NCBI GenBank assembly: GCA_029781135.1
Contig: JAKOXH010000019.1
Span: forward strand, 186,001-250,000
Reading direction: 5' to 3'
Length of the DNA: 64,000 nt
DNA from: Planctomycetota bacterium
GTDB taxonomy: Bacteria; Planctomycetota; Planctomycetia; Pirellulales; Lacipirellulaceae
Part shown: piece by piece, positions 51,897 through 60,313 of the stretch
Position numbering within the stretch: position 1 is the stretch's first letter
Layout: every line of letters starts with the position of its first letter
Translations under genes and position numbers: made by a program
The notes under the pieces: model-generated
Databases searched by the model: none
The model's input: the letters and a program-made list of their open reading frames with translations, nothing else
Told to the model about the DNA's origin: nothing

Positions 51897-52027
51897 TATA
51901 CCTCTCGCGGTCAGAATTGAGATGTTTTCGTTTAACCCGGAGCCAACGGCGACGGCGTTGCACGCAAAATGCTTCCGTCGCCGTTGGCTCCGGGTTAAAC
52001 GATTCAGTCGCACCCGTGTGCGGTATA
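51897..52027. repeat. palindromic repeat, family C, long subtype (best copy)
   Basis: CGTTTAACCCGGAGCCAACGG (left) and CCGTTGGCTCCGGGTTAAAC (right) give a near-perfect arm pair around a loop of about 20 bases. The outer parts TATACCTCTCGCGGTCAGAA and CGCACCCGTGTGCGGTATA show that the full unit is about 130 bases long. Confidence 0.9.
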
Positions 52028-52041
52028 GCGGTTCAACTTCT

Positions 52042-55000
52042 TTACGCCCCAACTTCCACAAGCTTCAGCGTTTCTTCGTATTCCGGCTCTTCCACCGGTT
52101 CCGGCGAAACCGGCGACTTGAACAGCACGTACAATACGCGTAACACCAAGAGCGACATCACCATCGCACCGATCACGCCGCCGATGACCACCGTGGCCAG
52201 CGGCCGCTGCACTTCCGCCCCCATGCCGGTGCTGAACGCCATCGGCAGGAAGCCGAGGCTGGCCACAAGCGTGGTCATGAGCACCGGCCGCAGCCGCGTG
52301 GTGGCCGCTTCCATCACGGCCTCGTCGAGCGGTTTGCCCTTCCGGCGCAATTGCCGCACGTAGGAAACGAGAATCATGTCATCGAGTACGGCCACGCCGG
52401 AAAGGGCGATGAAGCCGATCGCGGCGGAAATCGAGAACGGCATATCTCGCAGCCACAGGGCGAAGATGCCGCCGACCCAACCAAACGGCACGCCGGTGAA
52501 TACGCGCAGGGCATCAATCACATTCTGGTACGTGGCGTAGAGCAGCCCGAAAATCAAGATAGCCGCCAGCGGCACGACGAACATCAGCCGCCGCCGCGCC
52601 CGCTGCAAATGCTCGAACTGTCCGCCGAATTCATAGAAGTACCGCCCCGGCGGTAACGTCAGTTTTTCTTTTAGCCGCTGCTGGGCCTCGGCAACGAAGC
52701 TGCCGATATCGCGGCCGCGCACGTTCGAGTGAATCGTGATCCGCCGCTGCCCCCATTCGCGCGTAATCGTGGCGGGGCCTTCCACCATTTTGATGTCGGC
52801 CAGCCGCGCGAGCGGCAATCGTTCGCCGGCCGCGGTCGGCACTATAATCGAGCCAATTGCCTCGACGCCGTTTCGCATATTTTCCGGCAACCGGGCCACG
52901 AGCGGAAATCGCAACTGGCCTTCAATCACTTCGCCGAGCGGCTTGCCGCCAATCGACTCAATCACATCGGTGATCACCTGCGCCGGCACCCCGTGCCGCG
53001 CCAACTGCTCTTGGTTAAGCTGAATTTGCAGCACCGGTTGGCCGGTCAGTTGCTCGACGCTCACATCGGCCGCGCCGGAAATCTGCGTCAGAATTTGCTC
53101 GATCTGCTCGCCCAACTGCGTGAGTGTGTTCAGGTCGTCGCCGTACATCTTCACGGCCAGGTCGGCCCGCGAGCCGGAGGTCATTTCGTTCATCCGCATC
53201 TCGATCGGCTGCAGGTACGCGAGCCGCTGCCCCGGCATATCGCGCAGGTATTTCTCGATGAGTGCCGTCAGGTCCGCTTGGGTATGTGCCTTCTTCCAGG
53301 TGTTTCGTGGCGTGAGCGAAAGGAAGATATCGGTCAGTTCGATGCCCATCGGGTCGGTGGCGATTTCGGCCGTGCCGATGCGGCTCCACACGTGGGCCAC
53401 TTCGTCGGGAAACTCCTTCAATATCCGCTGCTCCATGAGTGTGTTGTAGCGGATCGAATCGTCCATATCGGTGCCGGTGAGCCGCACGACGCTGATGGCG
53501 ATTGCCCCTTCGGAAAGCCGTGGAATGAACTCGGAGCCCAAATTCGGGGCGATGAGCCCAAACGCAATGAACATCACGCAGGCTGCAAATCCCATCACCA
53601 GTGCCTTGTGGTTCATCGAGAATCGCAACACCGGCGTGTTGATGCGATGGGCAATTCGCATGAGGAGCGGTTGCCGCTCTTCGATCTTCCGCGGCAACAG
53701 CAGGCTCGCAAGCACCGGCATCAGCGTGAGCGACATGATCATCGAGCCGACCAGCGCGAAGATCACCGTGAGCGCCATCGGCCGAAACATTTTGCCTTCG
53801 ATGCCTTCGAGCGTGAGGATCGGCAGGTAGACGATCATGATGATGAGTTCGCCGAACATGGTTGGCTTGCGAACTTCAACGGCCGCGTCGCGCACCACTT
53901 CGACCATCGAGCGTCGCCGGTTATCGCCATGGGCTATATGGCGAACACAGTTCTCGATCATCACCACCGAGCTATCGACGATCATGCCGAAGTCGATGGC
54001 CCCGAGGCTCAGCAGGCTGGCCGCGATGCCGAACCGCAACATGCCGGCAAATGCGAAGAGCATCGAAAGCGGAATCGCGAGCGCCACGATCAACGCCGCC
54101 CGCAGATTTCCAAGAAACGCAAACAGCACGGCGATGACGAGCAGACCACCTTCGAAGAGGTTGTTCTTGACCGTGTGAATCACGTGGTCGACCAATTCCG
54201 TGCGGTCGTACACGGTTTCGACTTTCACGTTCGGCGGCAGCGTGGTCTTGATTTCATCGAGCCGATCCTTCATGTGCCAGGTGACTTCGTGGGCGTTTTC
54301 GCCCATCAGCATGAAGCCCAGGCCCATGACGACCTCGCCCTTGCCGTCGGCCGTCACGGCCCCGCGGCGAATTTCCGAACCAATCGCCACCTCAGCCACA
54401 TCGCTCACGCGAATCGGCACGCCATGCCGCGAGGCGACAACAATTCCCTTGATTTGCTCCGAATTCGTGGTGCGTCCCAGACCCTGCACCAGCACCGACC
54501 GTGTGCCTTCGCGCACGTTGCCGGCACCCACGTTGCGGTTGTTCGCTTCCACCGCCTTCACGACGTCATCAAACGTGAGATTGTGTTTGATGAGCAGATT
54601 CGGATCGATGCGTACCTGGTATTGCTTGACGTAACCGCCCCAACTGTTGATTTCGGCGACGCCCGGTTCGGTGCGCATCTTGGGCTTGATGATCCAGTCG
54701 TGGATCGTCCGCAGCTCCGTCACATCGTTGCCGGCGCCGGTCACCACGTAATGCAGCACTTCCCCCAGGCCCGATGACACCGGCCCCATTTGCGGCCGGC
54801 CGATATCGCTACTGAGTTCAATCGTCGAGAGCCGCTCGTTCACCAGTTGTCGGGCGAAGTAGATATCGGTTGAATCGTTGAACGTGACGACGACCTGCGA
54901 GAAGCCAAATTTCGTGACGCTGCGCATGCCGTTGAGGCCCGGCAGGCCGCCGATCGCCTGCTCGATCGGGAACGTGATGCGCTGCTCGACTTCCTCGGGC

Positions 55001-55170
55001 CCCAGCGACGGCGCAATCGTATTGATCTGCACCTGCACGGGCGTGGTGTCGGGGAAGGCGTCGATATCGAGGTAGCGCAGCGAATACCCGCCCACGCCGG
55101 CTAGCACCAACACGCCGACGATTATCAGCAGCCGATGCCGCAGCGAAAAATCGATGATCCAGTTCAACAT
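52042..55170 (-). CDS. RND heavy-metal efflux pump, CusA/CzcA family
   Basis: A 1042-residue inner-membrane pump, the usual family length. It starts MLNWIIDFSLRHRLLIIVGV, with CGCAGGAACGCGGC before the ATG. DIDAFPDTTPVQVQINTIAP and GPEEVEQRITFPIEQAIGGL are N-terminal family marks. The proton-relay helix reads AIDFGMIVDSSVVMIENCV, as in the metal branch of RND. YEFGGQFEHLQRARRRL and AIGFIALSGVAVLDDMILVS are in the C-terminal half. The metal ion (Cu/Ag or Co/Zn/Cd) cannot be fixed. The open frame to 55266 adds only a translated CCAATGACCA repeat and is not coding. It forms a tripartite pump with the adaptor and TolC-type genes upstream. Confidence 0.95.
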   Translation of the reverse strand: MLNWIIDFSLRHRLLIIVGVLVLAGVGGYSLRYLDIDAFPDTTPVQVQINTIAPSLGPEEVEQRITFPIEQAIGGLPGLNGMRSVTKFGFSQVVVTFNDSTDIYFARQLVNERLSTIELSSDIGRPQMGPVSSGLGEVLHYVVTGAGNDVTELRTIHDWIIKPKMRTEPGVAEINSWGGYVKQYQVRIDPNLLIKHNLTFDDVVKAVEANNRNVGAGNVREGTRSVLVQGLGRTTNSEQIKGIVVASRHGVPIRVSDVAEVAIGSEIRRGAVTADGKGEVVMGLGFMLMGENAHEVTWHMKDRLDEIKTTLPPNVKVETVYDRTELVDHVIHTVKNNLFEGGLLVIAVLFAFLGNLRAALIVALAIPLSMLFAFAGMLRFGIAASLLSLGAIDFGMIVDSSVVMIENCVRHIAHGDNRRRSMVEVVRDAAVEVRKPTMFGELIIMIVYLPILTLEGIEGKMFRPMALTVIFALVGSMIMSLTLMPVLASLLLPRKIEERQPLLMRIAHRINTPVLRFSMNHKALVMGFAACVMFIAFGLIAPNLGSEFIPRLSEGAIAISVVRLTGTDMDDSIRYNTLMEQRILKEFPDEVAHVWSRIGTAEIATDPMGIELTDIFLSLTPRNTWKKAHTQADLTALIEKYLRDMPGQRLAYLQPIEMRMNEMTSGSRADLAVKMYGDDLNTLTQLGEQIEQILTQISGAADVSVEQLTGQPVLQIQLNQEQLARHGVPAQVITDVIESIGGKPLGEVIEGQLRFPLVARLPENMRNGVEAIGSIIVPTAAGERLPLARLADIKMVEGPATITREWGQRRITIHSNVRGRDIGSFVAEAQQRLKEKLTLPPGRYFYEFGGQFEHLQRARRRLMFVVPLAAILIFGLLYATYQNVIDALRVFTGVPFGWVGGIFALWLRDMPFSISAAIGFIALSGVAVLDDMILVSYVRQLRRKGKPLDEAVMEAATTRLRPVLMTTLVASLGFLPMAFSTGMGAEVQRPLATVVIGGVIGAMVMSLLVLRVLYVLFKSPVSPEPVEEPEYEETLKLVEVGA

Positions 55171-55196
55171 GCCGCGTTCCTGCGTGGATGCAAGAA

Positions 55197-55320
55197 TGAC
55201 CAATGTCCAAGCACCAATGACCAAGTACCAATGACCAATGACCAAGTACCAATGACCAATGACCAACTGCGTCGACTACAATCCAAGACGTTTGGTCATT
55301 GGGATTTGGTCATTGGTCAT
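55197..55320. repeat. CCAATGACCA repeat array with inverted arm
   Basis: Several tandem units of ATGACCAA and CCAATGACCAAGTA from about 55197 to 55265, and the inverse TTTGGTCATTGGGATTTGGT at 55290-55310. They can fold into one long hairpin. It lies between the adaptor stop and the pump start. When read on the minus strand it encodes VIGHWYLVIGHW, a known source of mis-annotated N-termini. Confidence 0.8.
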
Positions 55321-55324
55321 TTTT

Positions 55325-56989
55325 TCATTTCTTTCCTTCGCAACAACCGCAGCCAGCCCCAAGGTTACTCTTCAATAACTGGGCTTCGAGAATCACGCTA
55401 TTTCTGCTGGCGATGACTTCGCCCGGCAGCAGGCCGGCGATGATTTCGGTGTGCGGTCCGTCCTTCACGCCCAGCCGCACGCTGCGAACGTGGAACAGTT
55501 TGGGTGCGTCGGGCTTGAAAAAGTCCTTGTCGCGCACGAACACTACATTGCACGTGCCGTCCCAATGAATGGCTTCGCTCGGCACCACGATCGCTCTTGG
55601 CTCTTCGCGCAGCACGATCTCGCCGGTGCCAAATGTGTTGGCCCGTAACTGCCCATCGGTGTTCGGCAGGTCGACGCGCACCCGCACGGTGCGGGTGACA
55701 TCATCGGCACTCGTGCTGATCCAGCCCACTGTGCCTTTGTCGGCCGGTTCGTTGGCGCTGTCGCTCGCGCGGAACAACACGGTCTGCCCGTGGGTGACGT
55801 ACTTTGCATCTTCTTGCCGTACGTTGAGATTGAGCCACAGTTTCGAGATGTCGGCCACATCAAACAGCGGAGTGTTCGTCGCCGCCATTTCACCTTCCAC
55901 GGCAGTGCGATTCACGACCACGCCATCCAACGGCGACCGTAGCGGCAGCAAGTTCGAGGTCTGCTGCGATTGGTCGACCTCGGCCAGCACATCGGCCGTT
56001 AGCCCCAAGGTTTGGATACGCTTGGAAATCTGTTCGGCACTTAGGTCGGCAAACTCCGCGGCGTCTACCGGTAGGCCAAGGTTGGCTAGCGCTTGCTGAG
56101 CCTGATGCAGTTGAATTCGGGCCGCTTCCGCCGCCGTCTGTGCTTCGAGAAGCTGTTTGCCCGGAATCACGCTGCCCGCCAGCGGCCGCAGCCGCTCGAC
56201 GTTCTTTTGATGCAGCCGCAACTGCGTAATGGCTTGCACGAATTCGCTCTTAGCCCGGCCGACATCGGCCGCATCGACCAGCGCCAACACGTCGCCCTTC
56301 TTCACGCGGTCTCCCACTTTTTTTGCCACATGCCACACGGTGCCGCCCACGCGGCTCGAAAGATGGGCCATCCGCGTTTCGTCGTATACGATTTCGCCGT
56401 TGGCGGTGACTGCCTCGACGATGGGTTTTTCGCCCACAATCGCGATGTCGACGCCCACTTTTTCGAGCGCTTCCGCCGAGGCAAACTGCACATGTTTGCG
56501 ATGCATATTGCAGCGGCTGTTGTTTTCCACGCGCGGTCGCAGGGCGATGGCCCGCTGGGCTCGTTCCAACATCGCTGGCGTAATGGTTACCGGCGTTTTC
56601 ACTTGAGCGATTTCCGGATGTTCGAGCGGGCATTGCATGACGCCATGCACGCCGCACCAGCCGAAATCTGGTGCTGATTTCATCAGGCTCGGATTGCATT
56701 CCACGCATGCCGACTCGGGCACGCCGTGTGAATCGCACCAATCGGGTGCCGTGGGCTTCTCGCCGCCAATGAGTGCCGAAAATTTGGGCACGGTCCAGTC
56801 CGTCGAATGTCCCCATGCCGCCAGCGCAACCAACACAGTCACAACGCCGGCTGTTGGGAGCGTGCGGCGCAACCAACCGCGAAATCCGGCCGCGTCAGGC
56901 GCCGCTGTTTCCGCCATCAATTCACGATCCGCTTGGTTCGCGTGCGCGGAGTGAATCGTCTTACGAGTTGGCTGAGTACTAGTCGACAT
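55325..56989 (-). CDS. CusB/CzcB-type periplasmic adaptor of the metal pump
   Basis: A 554-residue membrane fusion protein. One N-terminal membrane helix (VVTVLVALAAWG, about 49-60) is followed by two Cys/His motifs, WCDSHGVPESACVECNP (84-100) and WCGVHGVMQC (111-120), in place of the usual YTCPMHP heavy-metal-binding domain. The barrel-sandwich hybrid starts at GEIVYDETRMAHLSSRVGGT and continues with VGDRVKKGDVLALVDAADVG; a helical hairpin, the LWLNLNVRQEDAKYV beta barrel and SEAIHWDGTCNVVFV follow. The tail LGAGCGCCEGKK is rich in cysteine. GGAG precedes the ATG at 56989. Confidence 0.93.
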   Translation of the reverse strand: MSTSTQPTRKTIHSAHANQADRELMAETAAPDAAGFRGWLRRTLPTAGVVTVLVALAAWGHSTDWTVPKFSALIGGEKPTAPDWCDSHGVPESACVECNPSLMKSAPDFGWCGVHGVMQCPLEHPEIAQVKTPVTITPAMLERAQRAIALRPRVENNSRCNMHRKHVQFASAEALEKVGVDIAIVGEKPIVEAVTANGEIVYDETRMAHLSSRVGGTVWHVAKKVGDRVKKGDVLALVDAADVGRAKSEFVQAITQLRLHQKNVERLRPLAGSVIPGKQLLEAQTAAEAARIQLHQAQQALANLGLPVDAAEFADLSAEQISKRIQTLGLTADVLAEVDQSQQTSNLLPLRSPLDGVVVNRTAVEGEMAATNTPLFDVADISKLWLNLNVRQEDAKYVTHGQTVLFRASDSANEPADKGTVGWISTSADDVTRTVRVRVDLPNTDGQLRANTFGTGEIVLREEPRAIVVPSEAIHWDGTCNVVFVRDKDFFKPDAPKLFHVRSVRLGVKDGPHTEIIAGLLPGEVIASRNSVILEAQLLKSNLGAGCGCCEGKK

Positions 56990-57119
56990 GGCATGAGCTC
57001 CAAAACAGAGTTCGCCGTCGTAGCCGCGCGGGCAAATCGCTACGATCACAATCAAGCAAAGCAATGCCAACGCTGGCGTTCGCGCAGCGTGAACCACTGA
57101 TGAGTTCGAGCGCGGCGGT

Positions 57120-57542
57120 TCAAATCAGCAAGAGTTGCTGGAAGAGATGGAGCCGCACGGGCGGCTGAGCCGGTTCGGCGAGAGCCAGCGTAAAATTCGA
57201 CGTGGTCAACGTCGGTACGTCGATGATGGTCGTGGCGGCGACCGCCAAATCGCACAAGGCGAACGCTGAGAATGAATTCAGCTGTGTCTTCTGCGCCGGC
57301 AGATAGTGGCAGGTGCCCTGGCAATTCGAGTGACCTTTGTCCGGCGAATGGGGCGATTTGCCGTTGTGCGAGTCACACTCCGACAGGCCATCCACTTGGC
57401 CATGCGCCGCTTCCGCGGCGAACGCTGGGCCAGAATCCGAATGGTGGTCGCACGTCCGATCATGCAGGTGATGCCAGCAGCAACCGAACGCCGCATGAAT
57501 TAGCAGCGAAACGGCCACAAGGCTGGAAAATAGTGAGCGCAT
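57120..57542 (-). CDS. Cys/His-rich secreted small protein of the efflux locus
   Basis: A 140-residue protein with a signal peptide (FSSLVAVSLLIHAAFG). The mature part opens with CCWHHLHDRTCDHHSD and continues CDSHNGKSPHSPDKGHSNCQ and GTCHYLPAQK, giving at least ten His and seven Cys in about 70 residues. The C-terminal half (FSAFALCDLAVAATTIID) is hydrophobic. I do not recognise a family name; a periplasmic metal sink or sensor is likely from composition and position between the channel and adaptor genes. The ATG at 57542 is preferred to the GTG one codon upstream. Confidence 0.7.
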   Translation of the reverse strand: MRSLFSSLVAVSLLIHAAFGCCWHHLHDRTCDHHSDSGPAFAAEAAHGQVDGLSECDSHNGKSPHSPDKGHSNCQGTCHYLPAQKTQLNSFSAFALCDLAVAATTIIDVPTLTTSNFTLALAEPAQPPVRLHLFQQLLLI

Positions 57543-57773
57543 CACGGAAACCTAGAGGCAGACAGTCCAAATTATCATTGCCATGATCGGACGTGGGGTC
57601 AATCGAACTTTCGGCGAAAACGGCGCTAGCGTCGGCGTTTACGGGAATTTCTTCAGCTACGGCCGCCGACAACTTGTCGCCACGATAGCGCTTTTTTTGC
57701 GGGGCTGGGAGCACAAAGCCCACGTGACCAACGTCATGTCGCCGCGCTGAGCTTCGATCAATTGCGGCCCGGC

Positions 57774-59144
57774 CTACAACTTGCCGTCAGGCGCAACGGT
57801 TCGTTCGATAGCCGCTTCTGGCGCCAGTTCGCCCACCAAGAACCCATCAATTTCGGCCCATTTTTGCCACGCCGTCTGCAAGTCCTGAAGGTAGGACAAG
57901 TTCTTGGCCGCGTAGGTTTGTTGCACGTTGTATACCTGTGTGTAATCGAGTTCGCCCTGCTGGTAGCCGGTATTGATGAGGTCCAGCGTTTCCTTGGCAG
58001 CGGGCAAAATCTTGTCAGTGTATTTGGCCACACGTTCGCGTGCCGTCTTGTAATCGCGCAGCGCGGCGGCCAGCCGCTGCTGAATATCGACCTGCTTCGC
58101 TTCGAGTGCCGCTTGCGCGGCCGCGAGTTCACCACACGCCTGAGCGATTGCACCCTGATTGCGATCGTACACCGGAATCGGCATGCTCAACTGCAGATTG
58201 GCGATCGTATCTTCGGTGGCATTGTCATATTGCACGCCGCCCTGGACGCTCACATTCTGCCGTCTGCCCGCCTTTGCTCGGGCGACCGCCCAGCGCGCTC
58301 GGTCGACCGCACACCGCAATTCGGCTACTTCGGGGCTGTCGTTGACCATCCGCTCGCATACAGCATCAAAATCCAACTCGGGCAGCGGTCGAGTAAACAC
58401 GTCTTCAAGCGGCGACGACGCCTGTTCGCTACTACCGATAACGGCCGCCAACCGCCGTCGCGCGGCGGCCACGCGTTCGTTCGCCTGCTGTTCCAGCAGC
58501 GCCGCCGATTCACTTTCAATCTGGCTCTGCAGCAGCGATGTTTTGGGCACGTCCATCGCCTTCAGCCGCCGCTCGGAAACGCTTACCGATTGGGCCGCAA
58601 TCTCATTGAGTTGATGGGCTAAGCCTAATGCCCGCTCGGCCGCCAACAATTCGAAGTAGCTTTTCCGCGCCGTGGTGAGGACTTGCCACCGCGTCAGTTC
58701 GACTCGCTGCTCGGCCTCGGCCTGTTCCCGCGAGGCGACTGCCCGATTGAGTCCCAGTTTGCCGCCCGTCACGAATTCCTGGCTGAGGAACGCGCCTTGC
58801 TGGCCAGCCCGGCCGGCATTACCGATTTCGTTGCCCGCGTAGCCGATTTCCGGGTTCGGTTTGAGCCCCACCTGCACCCAATTGCCATGCGCGGCCTGCA
58901 CCCGCGCGGCTGCCGCCCGGAGCGCCGGGTGATACGCGGTTGCCGCCGCCTCGGCCTCGGCCAGCGTGAATGGCTTCGCAGCGGCAGGGCCGACCGGCGC
59001 CGGGATCGCCTCACGATTCTGGGCGATTCGCGGCCCGGCGAGTTCCAAATTGGACCTAGGCGCGATTCCTTGGCCGGATGCCAGCGTACAATGCACTACC
59101 AGCATGCTACTGACCAGGAACGACAAGTTCTTTAAGCGTTTCAT
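57774..59144 (-). CDS. TolC-type outer membrane channel of the metal efflux pump
   Basis: A 456-residue protein with a signal peptide (FLVSSMLVVHCTLASG). The two TolC repeats are visible: FTLAEAEAAATAYHPALRAA with KPNPEIGYAGNEIGNAGRAG, and the second from DFDAVCERMVNDSPEVAELR with NLQLSMPIPVYDRNQGAIAQ. Between them are long coiled-coil helices (RRLKAMDVPKTSLLQSQIES). The segment GYQQGELDYTQVYNVQQTYA is typical of CusC/CzcC. It exports the metal that the pump and adaptor deliver. The ATG at 59144 is used. It is the first gene of the minus-strand set and diverges from msrA. Confidence 0.93.
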   Translation of the reverse strand: MKRLKNLSFLVSSMLVVHCTLASGQGIAPRSNLELAGPRIAQNREAIPAPVGPAAAKPFTLAEAEAAATAYHPALRAAAARVQAAHGNWVQVGLKPNPEIGYAGNEIGNAGRAGQQGAFLSQEFVTGGKLGLNRAVASREQAEAEQRVELTRWQVLTTARKSYFELLAAERALGLAHQLNEIAAQSVSVSERRLKAMDVPKTSLLQSQIESESAALLEQQANERVAAARRRLAAVIGSSEQASSPLEDVFTRPLPELDFDAVCERMVNDSPEVAELRCAVDRARWAVARAKAGRRQNVSVQGGVQYDNATEDTIANLQLSMPIPVYDRNQGAIAQACGELAAAQAALEAKQVDIQQRLAAALRDYKTARERVAKYTDKILPAAKETLDLINTGYQQGELDYTQVYNVQQTYAAKNLSYLQDLQTAWQKWAEIDGFLVGELAPEAAIERTVAPDGKL

Positions 59145-59350
59145 CGGCCCATCGCCAAGTCGGAAGACACTATGGGGCATCTTCCGTATCGGCTATAACA
59201 GGCCGCACGGTGCACGATGTTGTCCGCCGAAAACCTGCGCTAGCAATGCCGGCGGTGCCAGGGCAAACGGATGAGAAACGACCTGCGTTCCGACCGACTC
59301 CTGACATCAGTTCCGACTGGCCTTCAAGTTTCATGAGATCAAATCCAACC

Positions 59351-60055
59351 ATGCGTCCCCGCTCACCAAATCTTCAACCACGCAACGTCCTAACCACCAT
59401 CCTCTTGGCCGCTGCTTTCCAGTGCGCCAGCAACATATCGCCGGAGCAAAAGACGATGGCCGCCGAACAACACAACGAACCTGCGCAATCCGCCAAAGAC
59501 GCGACGGCTGCTAACAAACTGGCCACCGCCACGTTTGGCGAGGGCTGCTTTTGGTGCAGCGAAGCCGTGTTCCAGCGGCTCAAGGGAGTGAAATCCGTTG
59601 TCTCGGGCTATAGTGGCGGCACCGTCGAGAACCCTAGTTATGAGGATGTGTGCACCGGCCGCACCGGCCATGCCGAGGTCATTCAAATCACTTACGACCC
59701 AGCCGAGATTTCCTTTGAAGACCTGCTCAAAGTCTTCTGGCAAACGCACGATCCCACGACGCTCAACCAACAAGGCCACGACGTCGGCACCCAATACCGC
59801 TCGGCGATCTTCTATCACACCGATGAACAGCGGAAGATCGCGGAACAATACAAACAGCAACTCGATGCCTCGAAGGTCTTTGCCCGACCCATCGTGACGG
59901 AAATCACGGCGTTCAAGCAGTTCTTTCCGGCCGAGAAGTACCATCAAAACTACTTTAATGACAACCCGCAGCAAAGCTATTGCCAGTTCGTCATCCGACC
60001 CAAGGTCGAGAAATTCAACAAGGAGTTCAAGGCGATGCTCAAGGATAACCAGTAA
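59351..60055 (+). CDS. msrA: peptide-methionine (S)-S-oxide reductase, exported form
   Basis: About 234 residues. It reduces methionine-S-sulfoxide in damaged proteins. The active-site motif is FGEGCFWCSEAVF with catalytic Cys66 and a second Cys69; GYSGGTVENPSYEDVCTG, GHAEVIQITYDP and HDPTTLNQQGHDVGTQYRSA are the other invariant blocks. The N-terminal 30 residues (NVLTTILLAAAFQCASN) are a signal peptide or lipoprotein-like leader, so it works in the periplasm. The start could also be 59333. It lies beside the metal efflux set, on the other strand, which fits defence against copper-type oxidative damage; this link is inferred. Confidence 0.95.
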   Translation: MRPRSPNLQPRNVLTTILLAAAFQCASNISPEQKTMAAEQHNEPAQSAKDATAANKLATATFGEGCFWCSEAVFQRLKGVKSVVSGYSGGTVENPSYEDVCTGRTGHAEVIQITYDPAEISFEDLLKVFWQTHDPTTLNQQGHDVGTQYRSAIFYHTDEQRKIAEQYKQQLDASKVFARPIVTEITAFKQFFPAEKYHQNYFNDNPQQSYCQFVIRPKVEKFNKEFKAMLKDNQ

Positions 60056-60313
60056 GCCGAAAGTGCGAGTTCACCGTGGCGGCATACTTCCGACGGCGGT
60101 ATTGGCGTAATTCCGGGGCGGGAAACCAGTAATTCCGCGAAAACCCCGCTAAAATCGCCGAAACGCGCTGGACACTTCCCCGCAGTTTTTTGCTAGAATG
60201 AACCCGGTGAGCAAGCTCCCCGGTTGCACGCTAATTCAATCTCTTCCAGTGCGGCGGGGGCACTATCCAATTTCGTTCATACTATTCGTTCTCACTCTTC
60301 GGAGAAGTGCGCG

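Noticed and set aside
52729..54777. A 682-codon open frame on the plus strand
   Set aside because: Antisense to the CusA/CzcA-type pump. The product is rich in His and Arg and has no domain pattern.
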